In this document: positions 34,383 through 42,269 of the stretch, piece after piece
How the letters are laid out: every line of letters starts with the position of its first letter
How positions within the stretch are numbered: the first letter of the stretch is position 1
DNA from: G965203045 sp965203045
Lineage (GTDB): Bacteria; Pseudomonadota; Gammaproteobacteria; PS1; Pseudothioglobaceae
DNA: 64,000 bases
Assembly: GCA_965203045.1 (NCBI GenBank)
Contig: OZ241850.1
Coordinates: forward strand, 1,364,001 to 1,428,000
Direction: 5' to 3'
Translations under genes and position numbers: made by a program
Notes under the pieces: generated by a model
What the model saw: only the letters and a program-made list of their open reading frames with translations
What the model was told of the DNA's origin: nothing
The model's database searches: none

Positions 34383-34925
34383 AATATAGGCACAATACAT
34401 AAGACTTTATTTACAAACGCCATAAATTACCAACAACAATAAAGCGCAAGGGAATCACTATCTGTATTTATCCTCTTATTATATTGGATAATATCTGGTT
34501 GTGTCATTTAATCTTCATTTTTTGGTTAGCAAATACAATGTAGTTTGCGTCCAAAAAAGTGCCTTGTTAGTTGAATTACCACTGAGAATTGCCACGTTGT
34601 GTTCGTATGTAGAACAACTAATAAAATTATTTTCATTTTTATTTTCTAACTTCTCTACCAAAAAATAATATAAAAGTGGAAGAGAAATACTTAACTATTT
34701 TTGCTTTATTCATATATTGTATGAAAGTCAATTTTTTGCCTCAGAATCAGTTAGTTAAGCCTGCAAAGGGGATAAAAGTTCTAACGCTCCTTGTGCTATT
34801 CCTGCTATTTTAGCGTTTTGTAGTGGGTTAGTGCTATAAGGATTTTAAATACCTGTATTCAAAGCTTCAGTTGCCAGATCAGTTAGCGAATATATGAATC
34901 TGCATAATTTAAGAAGAACCTATAA
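34383..34925. other. 543-bp stretch without an intact gene, with possible decayed coding on the minus strand
   Basis: No gene longer than 60 codons is intact here. On the minus strand an ATG at 34713 starts MNKAKIVKYFSS and stops after 24 codons, while the overlapping +1-shifted frame stays open for about 59 codons to 34515 (ending in LYLLTKK). Together they look like one frameshifted gene. A second open piece at 34755-34844 reads QNAKIAGIAQGALELLSPLQ. Neither was assigned a family. The region lies between MFS and traT-like genes. Random AT-rich sequence could also explain this. Confidence 0.35.
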
Positions 34926-35819
34926 TTAAAAGAAACCTGAAATTGAGTTAGTTAATTTTTGTGTCATTCTTCTTTTAATAACGTCATCAAAATTTAATTT
35001 TGTACCTTTTGTTTTCACTAAAATTCTAGTTCTATGACGTTTCCAATGTGTTTGTTCTTGATAGTTTTCAACAATCTCAGATTGGACGCTAGAAGAAGAA
35101 CCAAAATGCGCTCTTTCTTGTGGTGGTGAGCTTCTATCATAATTAGTGCTGCCTCTTGAAGATTGATTATCTGCAAATGTTTGCCTGCCTCTTCTAGTTA
35201 CAAGCCCATCGTCGGCTATTTTTTCACGTAGTTCTATATCAACTGTTAAAGCAATATATTTAATTGCTTTTTTACGCGCGATTCTTTCTGCTTTTGCATT
35301 GGCTTCTGCAAGGCCGATGGCTGCGCCAATACCAGCGCCAATTAATGCTCCAGCTGTAGTATGATGGCTATTATCATCTAAACTACCTGCTAACCCGCCC
35401 AAAGCTGCGCCGCCTATGGCTCTATTAAGAACGTTTGAGACATCTTCACCATAAGAACTTTCTTGTAAATTAGTTAATTCTTCAGCACTAACATAGCGCA
35501 TAGTTACTACATTGGCGATTAAAACATAACTCGCTTTATCTATGTCATTAGTAACCTTAACGCCTTGGGATTTTAATTTTTGTATAACCCTTTGATGTAA
35601 ATTAATATCTTCACCAGATGTATTGCGCACCCTAACAAATACAAAATCATTTGCTCCAGACACTGAGTCTAAAAAAATGCTTCTATCAACTAATACTTTG
35701 ATATTAACAGCTTCTGGGTTGACTGGTTGAATTTTTGCATACCGCTGCTCTGGCGTTGTTGTTTGACAACTAACTAAAAATAATATCAAACTGAGTAATA
35801 TTAAATATTGCTTTTGCAT
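34926..35819 (-). CDS. TraT-like complement-resistance lipoprotein
   Basis: Outer-membrane lipoprotein of 297 aa. The signal peptide ends with a lipobox VSC (Cys18). A TraT-type core follows: VDRSIFLDSVSGANDFVFVRVRNTS near residue 45, VIQKLKSQGVKVTNDIDKASYVL, a glycine-zipper stretch (about residues 135-175, GGAALGGLAGS and AGALIGAGIGAAIGLAEA). TraT in plasmids blocks conjugal pairing and complement; chromosomal homologues in marine bacteria have unknown roles. A Shine-Dalgarno AAAGGGG precedes the ATG, and a promoter match lies at 35858-35886. The mature C-terminus has an Arg/Ser-rich low-complexity patch. Confidence 0.82.
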   Translation of the reverse strand: MQKQYLILLSLILFLVSCQTTTPEQRYAKIQPVNPEAVNIKVLVDRSIFLDSVSGANDFVFVRVRNTSGEDINLHQRVIQKLKSQGVKVTNDIDKASYVLIANVVTMRYVSAEELTNLQESSYGEDVSNVLNRAIGGAALGGLAGSLDDNSHHTTAGALIGAGIGAAIGLAEANAKAERIARKKAIKYIALTVDIELREKIADDGLVTRRGRQTFADNQSSRGSTNYDRSSPPQERAHFGSSSSVQSEIVENYQEQTHWKRHRTRILVKTKGTKLNFDDVIKRRMTQKLTNSISGFF

Positions 35820-35857
35820 TTTTATCCCCTTTGGTTAAATTTTTAATTTATTTGCTA

Positions 35858-35886
35858 AGTATAGAATAAACATTATTTAGTGTTAA
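35858..35886 (-). promoter_or_regulatory. Sigma-70-like promoter for the TraT-like gene
   Basis: Minus strand TTAACA, 17-base spacer, TATACT. Five of six bases match each consensus box and the spacing is optimal. It is 39 bases upstream of the ATG at 35819. Confidence 0.6.
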
Positions 35887-35919
35887 TTTTATTTATTTTT
35901 ATATCTAATAAAATTTGTT

Positions 35920-35938
35920 ATAGTCTCTTTGTGACTAT
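35920..35938. repeat. Short inverted repeat ATAGTC-N7-GACTAT upstream of the TraT-like gene
   Basis: Two 6-base arms separated by 7 bases, about 35 bases beyond the -35 box of the predicted promoter. Position would suit a regulator site, but 6-base arms arise by chance often in AT-rich DNA. Confidence 0.3.
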
Positions 35939-35983
35939 CATATTACAAAGTAGTTACCAATTATACTGATAGCACCAGATAAA

Positions 35984-36817
35984 TTACATTAATTTTGATT
36001 GTGTGGTTTGTAATTTTTCCTGAGCTTTTTTTGCCTCAGTTAATAGTATTGCTAAATCAGGAATATTGGTATCCCATTCTACTAAAGTAGGTTTGTTGCC
36101 TATAGTTTTTAGAGTTTTGTCGTATAAATCCCATACCGCAGGCTTTACTTTACTACCATGGTCATCAATCATAATTTGTTTGCCATTGTGGGTGTTGATT
36201 GTTGCCCCTGCTAGATGAATTTCTTTTACGTCGTTGGGGTTTATCGCTTTTAAGTATAGGTCGGGATTAAAATTGTGGTTGTGGGCGTTAACTATGATAT
36301 TATTGACATCAAATAATAAGGCGCAGTCGGTTAAATATGGTAATTGGGCGTAGAAGTCCCACTCAGCAATGGTATTGGATTTGAAATTGATATAAGTTGA
36401 CGGGTTTTCAATTAGAATTTGTCTGCCTAAAAAGTCTTGAGTTTTTTTGACATTAGTAGCAAAGTTTTTAAGGCTTTGTGTGGTGTAGGGCAGGGGTAAT
36501 AAGTCGGGGGTGTATTTACCGTCAATAGTATTCCAGCTCAAATGTTCTGATACTAATTGTGGCTTAAAGTAGTCAACGGTATTTCTAAGCTGTGCTAAAT
36601 GTTGCTTTGATAAACCATCTGCCGAGCCTAGTGATAGACCAACGCCGTGCATACTTAATGGATAATATTTTTTGATTTGATTGAGTCTATCGCTATCAGG
36701 ACTATCTAGGTAAAAAAAGTTCTCACTATGAACTTCAAACCAAGCAATATCTGGTTTTTGTTCCAAAACTTGTTGGTAATGTGGCTGTCTTAAACCTATA
36801 CCTGATTTGGAATTCAT
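35984..36817 (-). CDS. DUF692 multinuclear iron oxidative enzyme (MNIO; BufB/HvfB-like)
   Basis: TIM-barrel enzyme with three iron sites that modifies cysteines of ribosomal precursor peptides (for example to oxazolone/thioamide or thiooxazole-type groups) in characterised cases. Expected ligand motifs are seen: FEVHSENFF, MHGVGLSLGS, VSEHLSW, LIENPSTY, FDVNNIIVNA, EIHLAGATI, IDDHGSKVKPAVWDLY and VEWD. Thus the active site looks complete. The longer frame would need a TTG start at 36832; the ATG at 36817 is used. Its usual operon partners (DUF2063, DoxX, a cysteine-rich DUF2282 precursor) are absent beside it, the first two lying at 31167-32289. It is divergent from a YHS protein. Confidence 0.85.
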   Translation of the reverse strand: MNSKSGIGLRQPHYQQVLEQKPDIAWFEVHSENFFYLDSPDSDRLNQIKKYYPLSMHGVGLSLGSADGLSKQHLAQLRNTVDYFKPQLVSEHLSWNTIDGKYTPDLLPLPYTTQSLKNFATNVKKTQDFLGRQILIENPSTYINFKSNTIAEWDFYAQLPYLTDCALLFDVNNIIVNAHNHNFNPDLYLKAINPNDVKEIHLAGATINTHNGKQIMIDDHGSKVKPAVWDLYDKTLKTIGNKPTLVEWDTNIPDLAILLTEAKKAQEKLQTTQSKLM

Positions 36818-36824
36818 ATTTTTA

Positions 36825-36854
36825 TTGTGCAATTGATAAAATTTGTATTATAAT
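36825..36854 (+). promoter_or_regulatory. Possible promoter for the YHS-domain gene
   Basis: TTGTGC and TATAAT with an 18-base spacer. The -10 box is exact, the -35 box matches only partly. It lies in the short space between the divergent DUF692 and YHS genes, 55 bases before the YHS start. Confidence 0.4.
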
Positions 36855-36909
36855 TATATTACTATGTGTTGTTGATAAGTTGCATTTTTTATTTTTTAGG
36901 AGTAATATC

Positions 36910-37389
36910 ATGAACTTAAGGTCACTTATTTTATCAGTTTTAGTAGTTTTAGTATTTAGCACACAAGTTATGGCAAAATTTGTCTATACCAAGCAAAGTT
37001 TTTGGGGTCAAGGTAGCGAAGGCAATAAATATGCTATTGAAGGCTATGATGCCACTGCTTATTTTACAAAAGGTAACCCCACAAAAGGCTTAAAGGAGCA
37101 CAGCTTTAAGTATCGTGGTGAGACTTGGTTATTTGCTAGCGATAAAAGTAAAGCATTATTTGTGTCAAACCCACAAAAATACGCTCCGCAATACGGTGGG
37201 CACTGTGCTTGGCGTGAGGCAAAAGATGGTGTTGAAGTCTATGGAGACCCAAAAGTTTGGACTATTGTTGATGGCAAACTTTACCTAAACTACAATAATT
37301 CAGTCAATGACCGTTGGGCTAAAGATATTCCCGGGTTCATTAAAAAAGCTGACCAATTCTGGCTAAAAGAATTTGACGCTCTAAACTAA
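36910..37389 (+). CDS. Secreted YHS-domain protein
   Basis: Exported 159-residue protein. A signal peptide (MNLRSLILSVLVVLVFSTQVMA) precedes a YHS domain, recognised from YAIEGYDATAYFTKGNPTKG (about residues 42-61), KYRGETWLFASDKSKALFVSNPQKYAPQYGGHCAW and VDGKLYLNYN. YHS domains occur with metal (copper or heavy-metal) handling proteins; this secreted marine group has unknown function. One cysteine is in GGHCAW. The start is fixed by AGGAG at 36899-36903 with 6 bases to the ATG. Divergence from the DUF692 enzyme may mean shared control. Confidence 0.85.
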   Translation: MNLRSLILSVLVVLVFSTQVMAKFVYTKQSFWGQGSEGNKYAIEGYDATAYFTKGNPTKGLKEHSFKYRGETWLFASDKSKALFVSNPQKYAPQYGGHCAWREAKDGVEVYGDPKVWTIVDGKLYLNYNNSVNDRWAKDIPGFIKKADQFWLKEFDALN

Positions 37390-39045
37390 TGGTCTTGGGT
37401 AGAGATTAGTGATACTGCTACCACCGTTGTTATTATCTGGTTGAATTGCTTTTTTATACAACTGGTAAAATTGTTTTCCTTGCCATTCTTGTTCTTTATG
37501 TAGAGCAGTGTCTAGTTGGTGTATTGCATCTGAAAAATCTGCATTATTTAAGGTATTTGCAAATTCGTTGATATTGATAAACTCTGTTTTTGTTGCTATT
37601 ACCCAAGCATTTAGCGCAGCTTTAGCAGCTTTTGGATTATTTTTATTGCATGCAGTTTTAATTGCATTTAGCAATGTTTTTTCTTTGAGATTAATAACGT
37701 TTTTATTGCTAGATTTAATTTTAGGTTTGTATAGTTTTAACCAAAAAAATATTATAGTTAATAACCATAATCCTGCTAAAGCATAAACTAGCGCCCAATA
37801 ATAGGAGGGAATAACTTCAGTGGTGTCTGTTGGCTGAATTTCTTCGGGTAATTTAGCCACTACGCTTTTATTGATTTTAGGTTTAACAGGTTGGTTTTTA
37901 ATTTGGTGGTCGTCAATATTACCTGCTAAAACTTCAATTGACTGGGCTTTAAGGGTGGTGGTTTTATTGGTTTGGTTAAGGGTGTCAAACCAATGTACTT
38001 TAACCTCTGGTAGCACTTGTTGCCCCGGTTGGTTGGGCACGATAATCACTTTTTGGTTTAGGCTGGCGATTAGATTTTTATTGTTATGTTTTTGGCTTAG
38101 TTTTTGAGTATCTTGGTATTGTTCTAGCGCTTCTGTGCTTTGCAGTTGTAATTCTGGTAATTGTAATTTAGATTGCCCAACAACATTTAAGTTAATTTCT
38201 CTCTCTACCACTTCTCCTACTTGAAATACTGGCGGGTTGGTAATAAATTTAGCGCTTAGCTCAACTTTGCTTGCTGGTAGCCAGTGTTGGTTAATTGGGT
38301 ATTTTTCATCAATTGGTTTGACATTAAGTTCAATTGCAGGGGTGTATAGAACTAGTGAGCTACGGCGTCTATTATTATTAATGATATAGACGGTTTGTTT
38401 AATTCTTGGTATTACTAATTGCCCAACTTCTTGAGGAAAAATTGCGTATTGATAACTTTTAACCCATACTTTCTTACCTTGGTATGTAGTTTGTTTTACT
38501 GCTTGATTAATATTGAGATTTTGCACAATTGCTTTTTCTACATTAATGGGTATATTCAAATTTACACTTACTTTTTGTTTACTATATAAATTAACGGTAT
38601 AAACCAATTGTTCTTGCACATAAGGTGCTTTGTGACTAACTTGGGAGGTTAAAAAGAAAGATTGTTTAGAAAAGTCAGTTTGGGAAAGAGTATTTACTTT
38701 GATTGGTATAGGTGTAGATTTAGAATTACCGACCTTAAAACTTGGAATTTGTAATAAGCCGCTACGTTTTGGTTCTAATTTATATATCCATTCAAAGCGA
38801 CTAGTGCGTTTATTATTAACAATACTTAAAAAAGTATTTTCTGATTGAGTAACAATAATAAAATCCTTTTTTAATTCACTTAGGTCAGGAGGGGTATTTT
38901 GCCCACTATCTTGCACGCTGATAGTGAGTTCTATTTGCTCAATATTGCTGATATTAGTTTTATCAACTTGGGTAAAAACTGCAGCTGCTAGTTTTAGGCT
39001 TAGCGCTGTCAATAAAGTAGCGATTAATATTTTTTTGTTTATCAT
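37381..39045 (-). CDS. batD: BatD-family protein
   Basis: Periplasmic protein of the Bat (Bacteroides aerotolerance) locus, 554 aa. A signal peptide (about residues 1-22) and beta-rich ectodomain with the BatD repeat pattern (KSYQYAIFPQEVGQLVIPRIK, NQPGQQVLPEVKVHWFDT) lead to one C-terminal transmembrane helix near residue 415 and a short cytoplasmic helical tail. The locus has been tied to stress and cell-envelope integrity, with no exact biochemical role known. It overlaps batB by 4 bases and its 3' end overlaps the YHS gene by 9 bases. Confidence 0.85.
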   Translation of the reverse strand: MINKKILIATLLTALSLKLAAAVFTQVDKTNISNIEQIELTISVQDSGQNTPPDLSELKKDFIIVTQSENTFLSIVNNKRTSRFEWIYKLEPKRSGLLQIPSFKVGNSKSTPIPIKVNTLSQTDFSKQSFFLTSQVSHKAPYVQEQLVYTVNLYSKQKVSVNLNIPINVEKAIVQNLNINQAVKQTTYQGKKVWVKSYQYAIFPQEVGQLVIPRIKQTVYIINNNRRRSSLVLYTPAIELNVKPIDEKYPINQHWLPASKVELSAKFITNPPVFQVGEVVEREINLNVVGQSKLQLPELQLQSTEALEQYQDTQKLSQKHNNKNLIASLNQKVIIVPNQPGQQVLPEVKVHWFDTLNQTNKTTTLKAQSIEVLAGNIDDHQIKNQPVKPKINKSVVAKLPEEIQPTDTTEVIPSYYWALVYALAGLWLLTIIFFWLKLYKPKIKSSNKNVINLKEKTLLNAIKTACNKNNPKAAKAALNAWVIATKTEFININEFANTLNNADFSDAIHQLDTALHKEQEWQGKQFYQLYKKAIQPDNNNGGSSITNLYPRPLV

Positions 39046-40886
39046 TGTTTATTACTAAATTTGGATTTTTGTTTTATACGTTTTTGATGTTCAATTAATA
39101 ATTTTTGTTTGAGTAAATCTACTGGTCTAGTTTTGACTTTACCAAAATATTGTTTTAATTTTTGTCTATTAACTTGTTCTTGTCTTAACTGCTTTTTTAT
39201 CTGCTGTTCTTTATCTTTTTTATTTTGCTCGCTATTTGTTGCTTGTGCTTGTTGTTCTTTAGATTTTTTGTCTTGCTTGTCTTCTGCTACGGATTGTTGT
39301 TGTTCTTTAGCGTCTTTTTTACTTTTTTTATCTTCAGAATTGGATTTTTGTTGTTGATTTTGTTTATCTGGTTTATTTTCGGCTTGTGACTTTTTGTTTT
39401 TATCATCTTTGCTATTTTGGTTTGTTTGCTGTTTTTGCTTTTTTTGTTGTTTATCTTGTTGTTGGTCTTGTTGTTGTCGCTGTTGGTTTTGTTGCTGTTG
39501 TTTTTGCTGTTGTAATAAGCGCTCAATAACTTTTAAGTTATACTGCGCATTAGTGTAATTTAGATGTTGTTCTTGTACTTGCTTGTAAGATTCAATGGCT
39601 TTTTTATATTCACCTTGCGCTGCTAAACTATTGCCATAATTGTAATATTGCCCAAGTTGTTGATATAGGTCTGCTGCTGCTTCAAATTGTTCTGCCCGAT
39701 AGTTGGCATTAGCCTGCCAAGATAGGTTGTCAAACAATTGTGCAGCTTTTTGGTATTGTTGTTGTTTATATAAATTTTGCGCTTGTTTGTTTCTGGTTTG
39801 CCACATAGTATCTAATAAGCTCAATGTTGGTGTTGCGTAAGTTGGCTGTGGTTGAGTTATAAAAAATCCAATTAGTAGTATGAGCAATAAGCCACGTTTA
39901 AATAATAGCCATACCAACGGTAGCAACATCAAGCTTAAATACCAGCCAAAATCTACCCATTGCACGCTTTTTTGTTGTTGTTTTGTGGCTTGAGCATTAA
40001 TTAATCTGACTTTACTAAAAGTAACATATCGCTTGATATTTTCTACATCATTATCCAGCAATTGGTATAAACCACCTCCTTTGTTTGCCAGTAATGATAA
40101 TAAACGTTGGTTAATGCCGGTAAGTACAGCGCTGCCATCTTTGTTTTTTAATAAACCTTTATCGTTTAGAATTGGCACTCGTTTATCGCTAGCAACGCCA
40201 ATGATTGACAAATGATGTCCTGCATTCGCTAGTGTTTGCGCTAATGTTAAGCTTTTGCTATCAACCTTGTCAGTGCCAGTTAATAGCAGGATGTCTACTT
40301 GTTTGTTAGGATGTTTTTTTAATTGTTGCTCGGTAAAACTTAGTGCTAAATCTAGGCGAAAGCCACTAACTGGCAAAGTGCTAGGACTTAAACCATCCAA
40401 TAAATTTAAAATCGGCTTGTTATCTGAAGTTGGCGGACTAATTACAAATGGCTCGCCACTAAAAGCAATAAGCATGGTTTGACCTTCTTGCTGTTGTTTT
40501 AATAATTGGCGAATAAGTAATAAACTGCGTTCAAACCGTGATGGTTTGACATCGGTTGAAAGTGTTGCAACTGAGGCATCCAGTAGGATAATTTGTAGTT
40601 TATCCAGAGCGTAAATTGGGGTTTTTTGTTGCCAAAAACTAGGACCAGATAATGCTAAAATTGCCAACACTGATATTAGTGTTAGCATGGAAAATAAACT
40701 TTTGTGCGCTTTTTGCGCTTTATAATTTGGCATTAGGTAATTGAGTAAGCGACTATCAATAACTTTATTCCACTGATTATAATTCTTAGCAAAGCGATAA
40801 AAAAATACCAATAAAACTAGCACTGGTGCGATTACCAATAACCACCAAGGGCGAATAAAGTTTAGTTGTGTTAGGACATCTATCAT
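39042..40886 (-). CDS. batB: BatB VWA-domain protein with fused TPR and low-complexity tail
   Basis: Membrane-anchored VWA domain (about residues 95-300) with two N-terminal transmembrane helices and another pair near residue 310-340, then a TPR region (about 365-450; YQKAAQLFDNLSWQANANYRAE, YNYGNSLAAQGEYKKAIESYKQ) as in BatC, so batB and batC functions are fused. The MIDAS metal motif looks degenerate: D103-A-S-V-A107 in place of D-x-S-x-S and LLTGTDKV in place of LTDG. From about residue 455 there is a long Gln/Lys/Asp/Ser-rich low-complexity tail. It overlaps batA and batD by 4 bases each. Confidence 0.85.
   Translation of the reverse strand: MIDVLTQLNFIRPWWLLVIAPVLVLLVFFYRFAKNYNQWNKVIDSRLLNYLMPNYKAQKAHKSLFSMLTLISVLAILALSGPSFWQQKTPIYALDKLQIILLDASVATLSTDVKPSRFERSLLLIRQLLKQQQEGQTMLIAFSGEPFVISPPTSDNKPILNLLDGLSPSTLPVSGFRLDLALSFTEQQLKKHPNKQVDILLLTGTDKVDSKSLTLAQTLANAGHHLSIIGVASDKRVPILNDKGLLKNKDGSAVLTGINQRLLSLLANKGGGLYQLLDNDVENIKRYVTFSKVRLINAQATKQQQKSVQWVDFGWYLSLMLLPLVWLLFKRGLLLILLIGFFITQPQPTYATPTLSLLDTMWQTRNKQAQNLYKQQQYQKAAQLFDNLSWQANANYRAEQFEAAADLYQQLGQYYNYGNSLAAQGEYKKAIESYKQVQEQHLNYTNAQYNLKVIERLLQQQKQQQQNQQRQQQDQQQDKQQKKQKQQTNQNSKDDKNKKSQAENKPDKQNQQQKSNSEDKKSKKDAKEQQQSVAEDKQDKKSKEQQAQATNSEQNKKDKEQQIKKQLRQEQVNRQKLKQYFGKVKTRPVDLLKQKLLIEHQKRIKQKSKFSNKQ
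39115..39530 (-). repeat. Gln/Lys/Asn-rich low-complexity coding tract in batB
   Basis: About 130 codons dominated by Gln, Lys, Asp, Asn and Ser with runs such as QQQKQQQQNQQ. On the minus strand the DNA is a purine/CAA-rich stretch. It encodes a charged, probably disordered C-terminal segment. Such tracts are prone to replication slippage, so length may vary between strains. Confidence 0.85.
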
Positions 40887-41833
40887 AAAATTTTACGTAA
40901 CAATAATGAGCATAGTGTCAGCAGGAAGGCGGTTAGTGGGTAGTAGAATAAATCATGACGAGGGCGATAAATTTTATTTTCTATTTTTTTTTGTTCAAGG
41001 CGGTCAATATCGCGGTAAACTTTATTGAGGCTATTACTATTAGCGGCGCGAAAATACTCTCCATTAGTAGTTTTGGCAATATTTTTTAAAGTGGCCTCGT
41101 CAATACCTCTACTAAAAAAATCTCTTTTTTTACCCATACCAATAGTATAAATTTTAATGTTTTCTTGACTTGCTAATTCACTAGCTTCATTTGGTTTAAT
41201 ACTGCCTGCAGTATTCTCGCCGTCGGTAAGTAAAATTAAAGTACGTTTTTCAGCGCTTTGTTTTTTGTTATTGATAAAATGCTCAATTGCGAGCAAAATA
41301 GCGTCACCAATAGCGGTATTTTGTCCAGCCATATTGATCTGGGCGTCATTTAGATATTCTAATAACAATGATTTATCAAATGTCAGTGGTGAATATAAAA
41401 AAGCATTTGAACCAAAAACTACTAAACCTAATCTATCATATTTTCTTGCTTTGATAAATTTTTGCGCCGCATTTTTTACCACTGCTAAACGTGTCACTCG
41501 CCTACCATTTAAAGTGAAGTCTGTGTGGCGCATACTACCTGATAAATCAATGGCAAGCATAATATCCCTGCCTTTAATAGGTAGTTTTATTCCGTCATCA
41601 ATCCATATTGGTTTCATTGCCGCCAGTATCAAGCACAACCACGCTAACCACAACAATAAGCTTTGTTTATTTATTTGGGTTTGCTCACCAGTTAGCAAAT
41701 TGTTTTCTTCTAATTGCGCAAAAAATGGCACTGTTAAGCTTGTTTGGGTGCTTTTACGCTTGCTAGCTAATAGCCACAGCAGTGGCAGTGGTATCAGAGC
41801 TAATAGTTGGTAAAATTCAAATACAAACATCAA
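40883..41833 (-). CDS. batA: BatA VWA-domain protein
   Basis: Membrane-anchored von Willebrand A protein, 316 aa. Two transmembrane segments near the N-terminus (about residues 5-25 and 58-75) and one at the C-terminus (about 295-313) frame the VWA domain. Its MIDAS is intact: AIDLSGSM (D-x-S-x-S), the Thr in GQNTAIGDA and LTDGENTAG. Thus metal-dependent ligand binding is expected, unlike its BatB neighbour. The start may be at 41833 or at the tandem ATG 41830. It overlaps DUF4381 by 17 bases and batB by 4 bases. Confidence 0.9.
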   Translation of the reverse strand: MMFVFEFYQLLALIPLPLLWLLASKRKSTQTSLTVPFFAQLEENNLLTGEQTQINKQSLLLWLAWLCLILAAMKPIWIDDGIKLPIKGRDIMLAIDLSGSMRHTDFTLNGRRVTRLAVVKNAAQKFIKARKYDRLGLVVFGSNAFLYSPLTFDKSLLLEYLNDAQINMAGQNTAIGDAILLAIEHFINNKKQSAEKRTLILLTDGENTAGSIKPNEASELASQENIKIYTIGMGKKRDFFSRGIDEATLKNIAKTTNGEYFRAANSNSLNKVYRDIDRLEQKKIENKIYRPRHDLFYYPLTAFLLTLCSLLLRKIL

Positions 41834-42269
41834 TAAACTTCAGTCCATAACTAAGCAAATCTTGCTTGTCTTGTTCGTTTAATTTATTATCTTGTTGATA
41901 TGCCTTATATAAAAAACAATGTTTTAGATTTTGATTTAGAGCTTGCTGGCTATCTAGGAAATTTACCCATTGTTTGTTTGATAAGGATGCTACATTGTCT
42001 TGAGGCAAGTGCATAAGGCAACAACGTTTAAGGAGTAGTGATATTGCCATTGCAACATTATTATTAGATTGTGCTTTTAATAAGGCAATTTTAAATTGTT
42101 GTCTTTGCTGCCTTTTGTGATGAATTTTAAAACTATAAATTAATAATAATATCGCCAGTATTATCGCTAGTATTATTAAAACCAAAATACCCCATGCTAA
42201 GCCTATTTCTAAGGCTTGACTAGTATCAATATCTTTAAGGTTGGCAATTAGGGATGCATCTGGATTCAT
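41817..42269 (-). CDS. DUF4381 protein (Bat locus)
   Basis: Single-pass membrane protein of 150 aa: one transmembrane helix near residues 25-47 (GILVLIILAIILAILLLIYSF) followed by a cytoplasmic helical part. Position between DUF58 and batA, with 4- and 17-base overlaps, is the usual place of DUF4381 in this locus. Primary sequence is poorly conserved, so the call depends on synteny and topology. Confidence 0.75.
   Translation of the reverse strand: MNPDASLIANLKDIDTSQALEIGLAWGILVLIILAIILAILLLIYSFKIHHKRQQRQQFKIALLKAQSNNNVAMAISLLLKRCCLMHLPQDNVASLSNKQWVNFLDSQQALNQNLKHCFLYKAYQQDNKLNEQDKQDLLSYGLKFIDVCI

Noticed and set aside
34718..34810. Plus-strand short frame starting MKVNFLPQNQ
   Set aside because: Only about 30 codons, no Shine-Dalgarno, no family, and overlaps a better minus-strand candidate.
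35920..35938. Inverted repeat as a firm operator site
   Set aside because: Arms of only 6 bases in AT-rich DNA are expected by chance; kept only as a weak feature.
41265..41813. Open antisense frame of about 180 codons inside batA
   Set aside because: batA is clearly coding on the minus strand with intact VWA motifs and overlaps its neighbours in operon style; the opposite frame is a by-product of composition.
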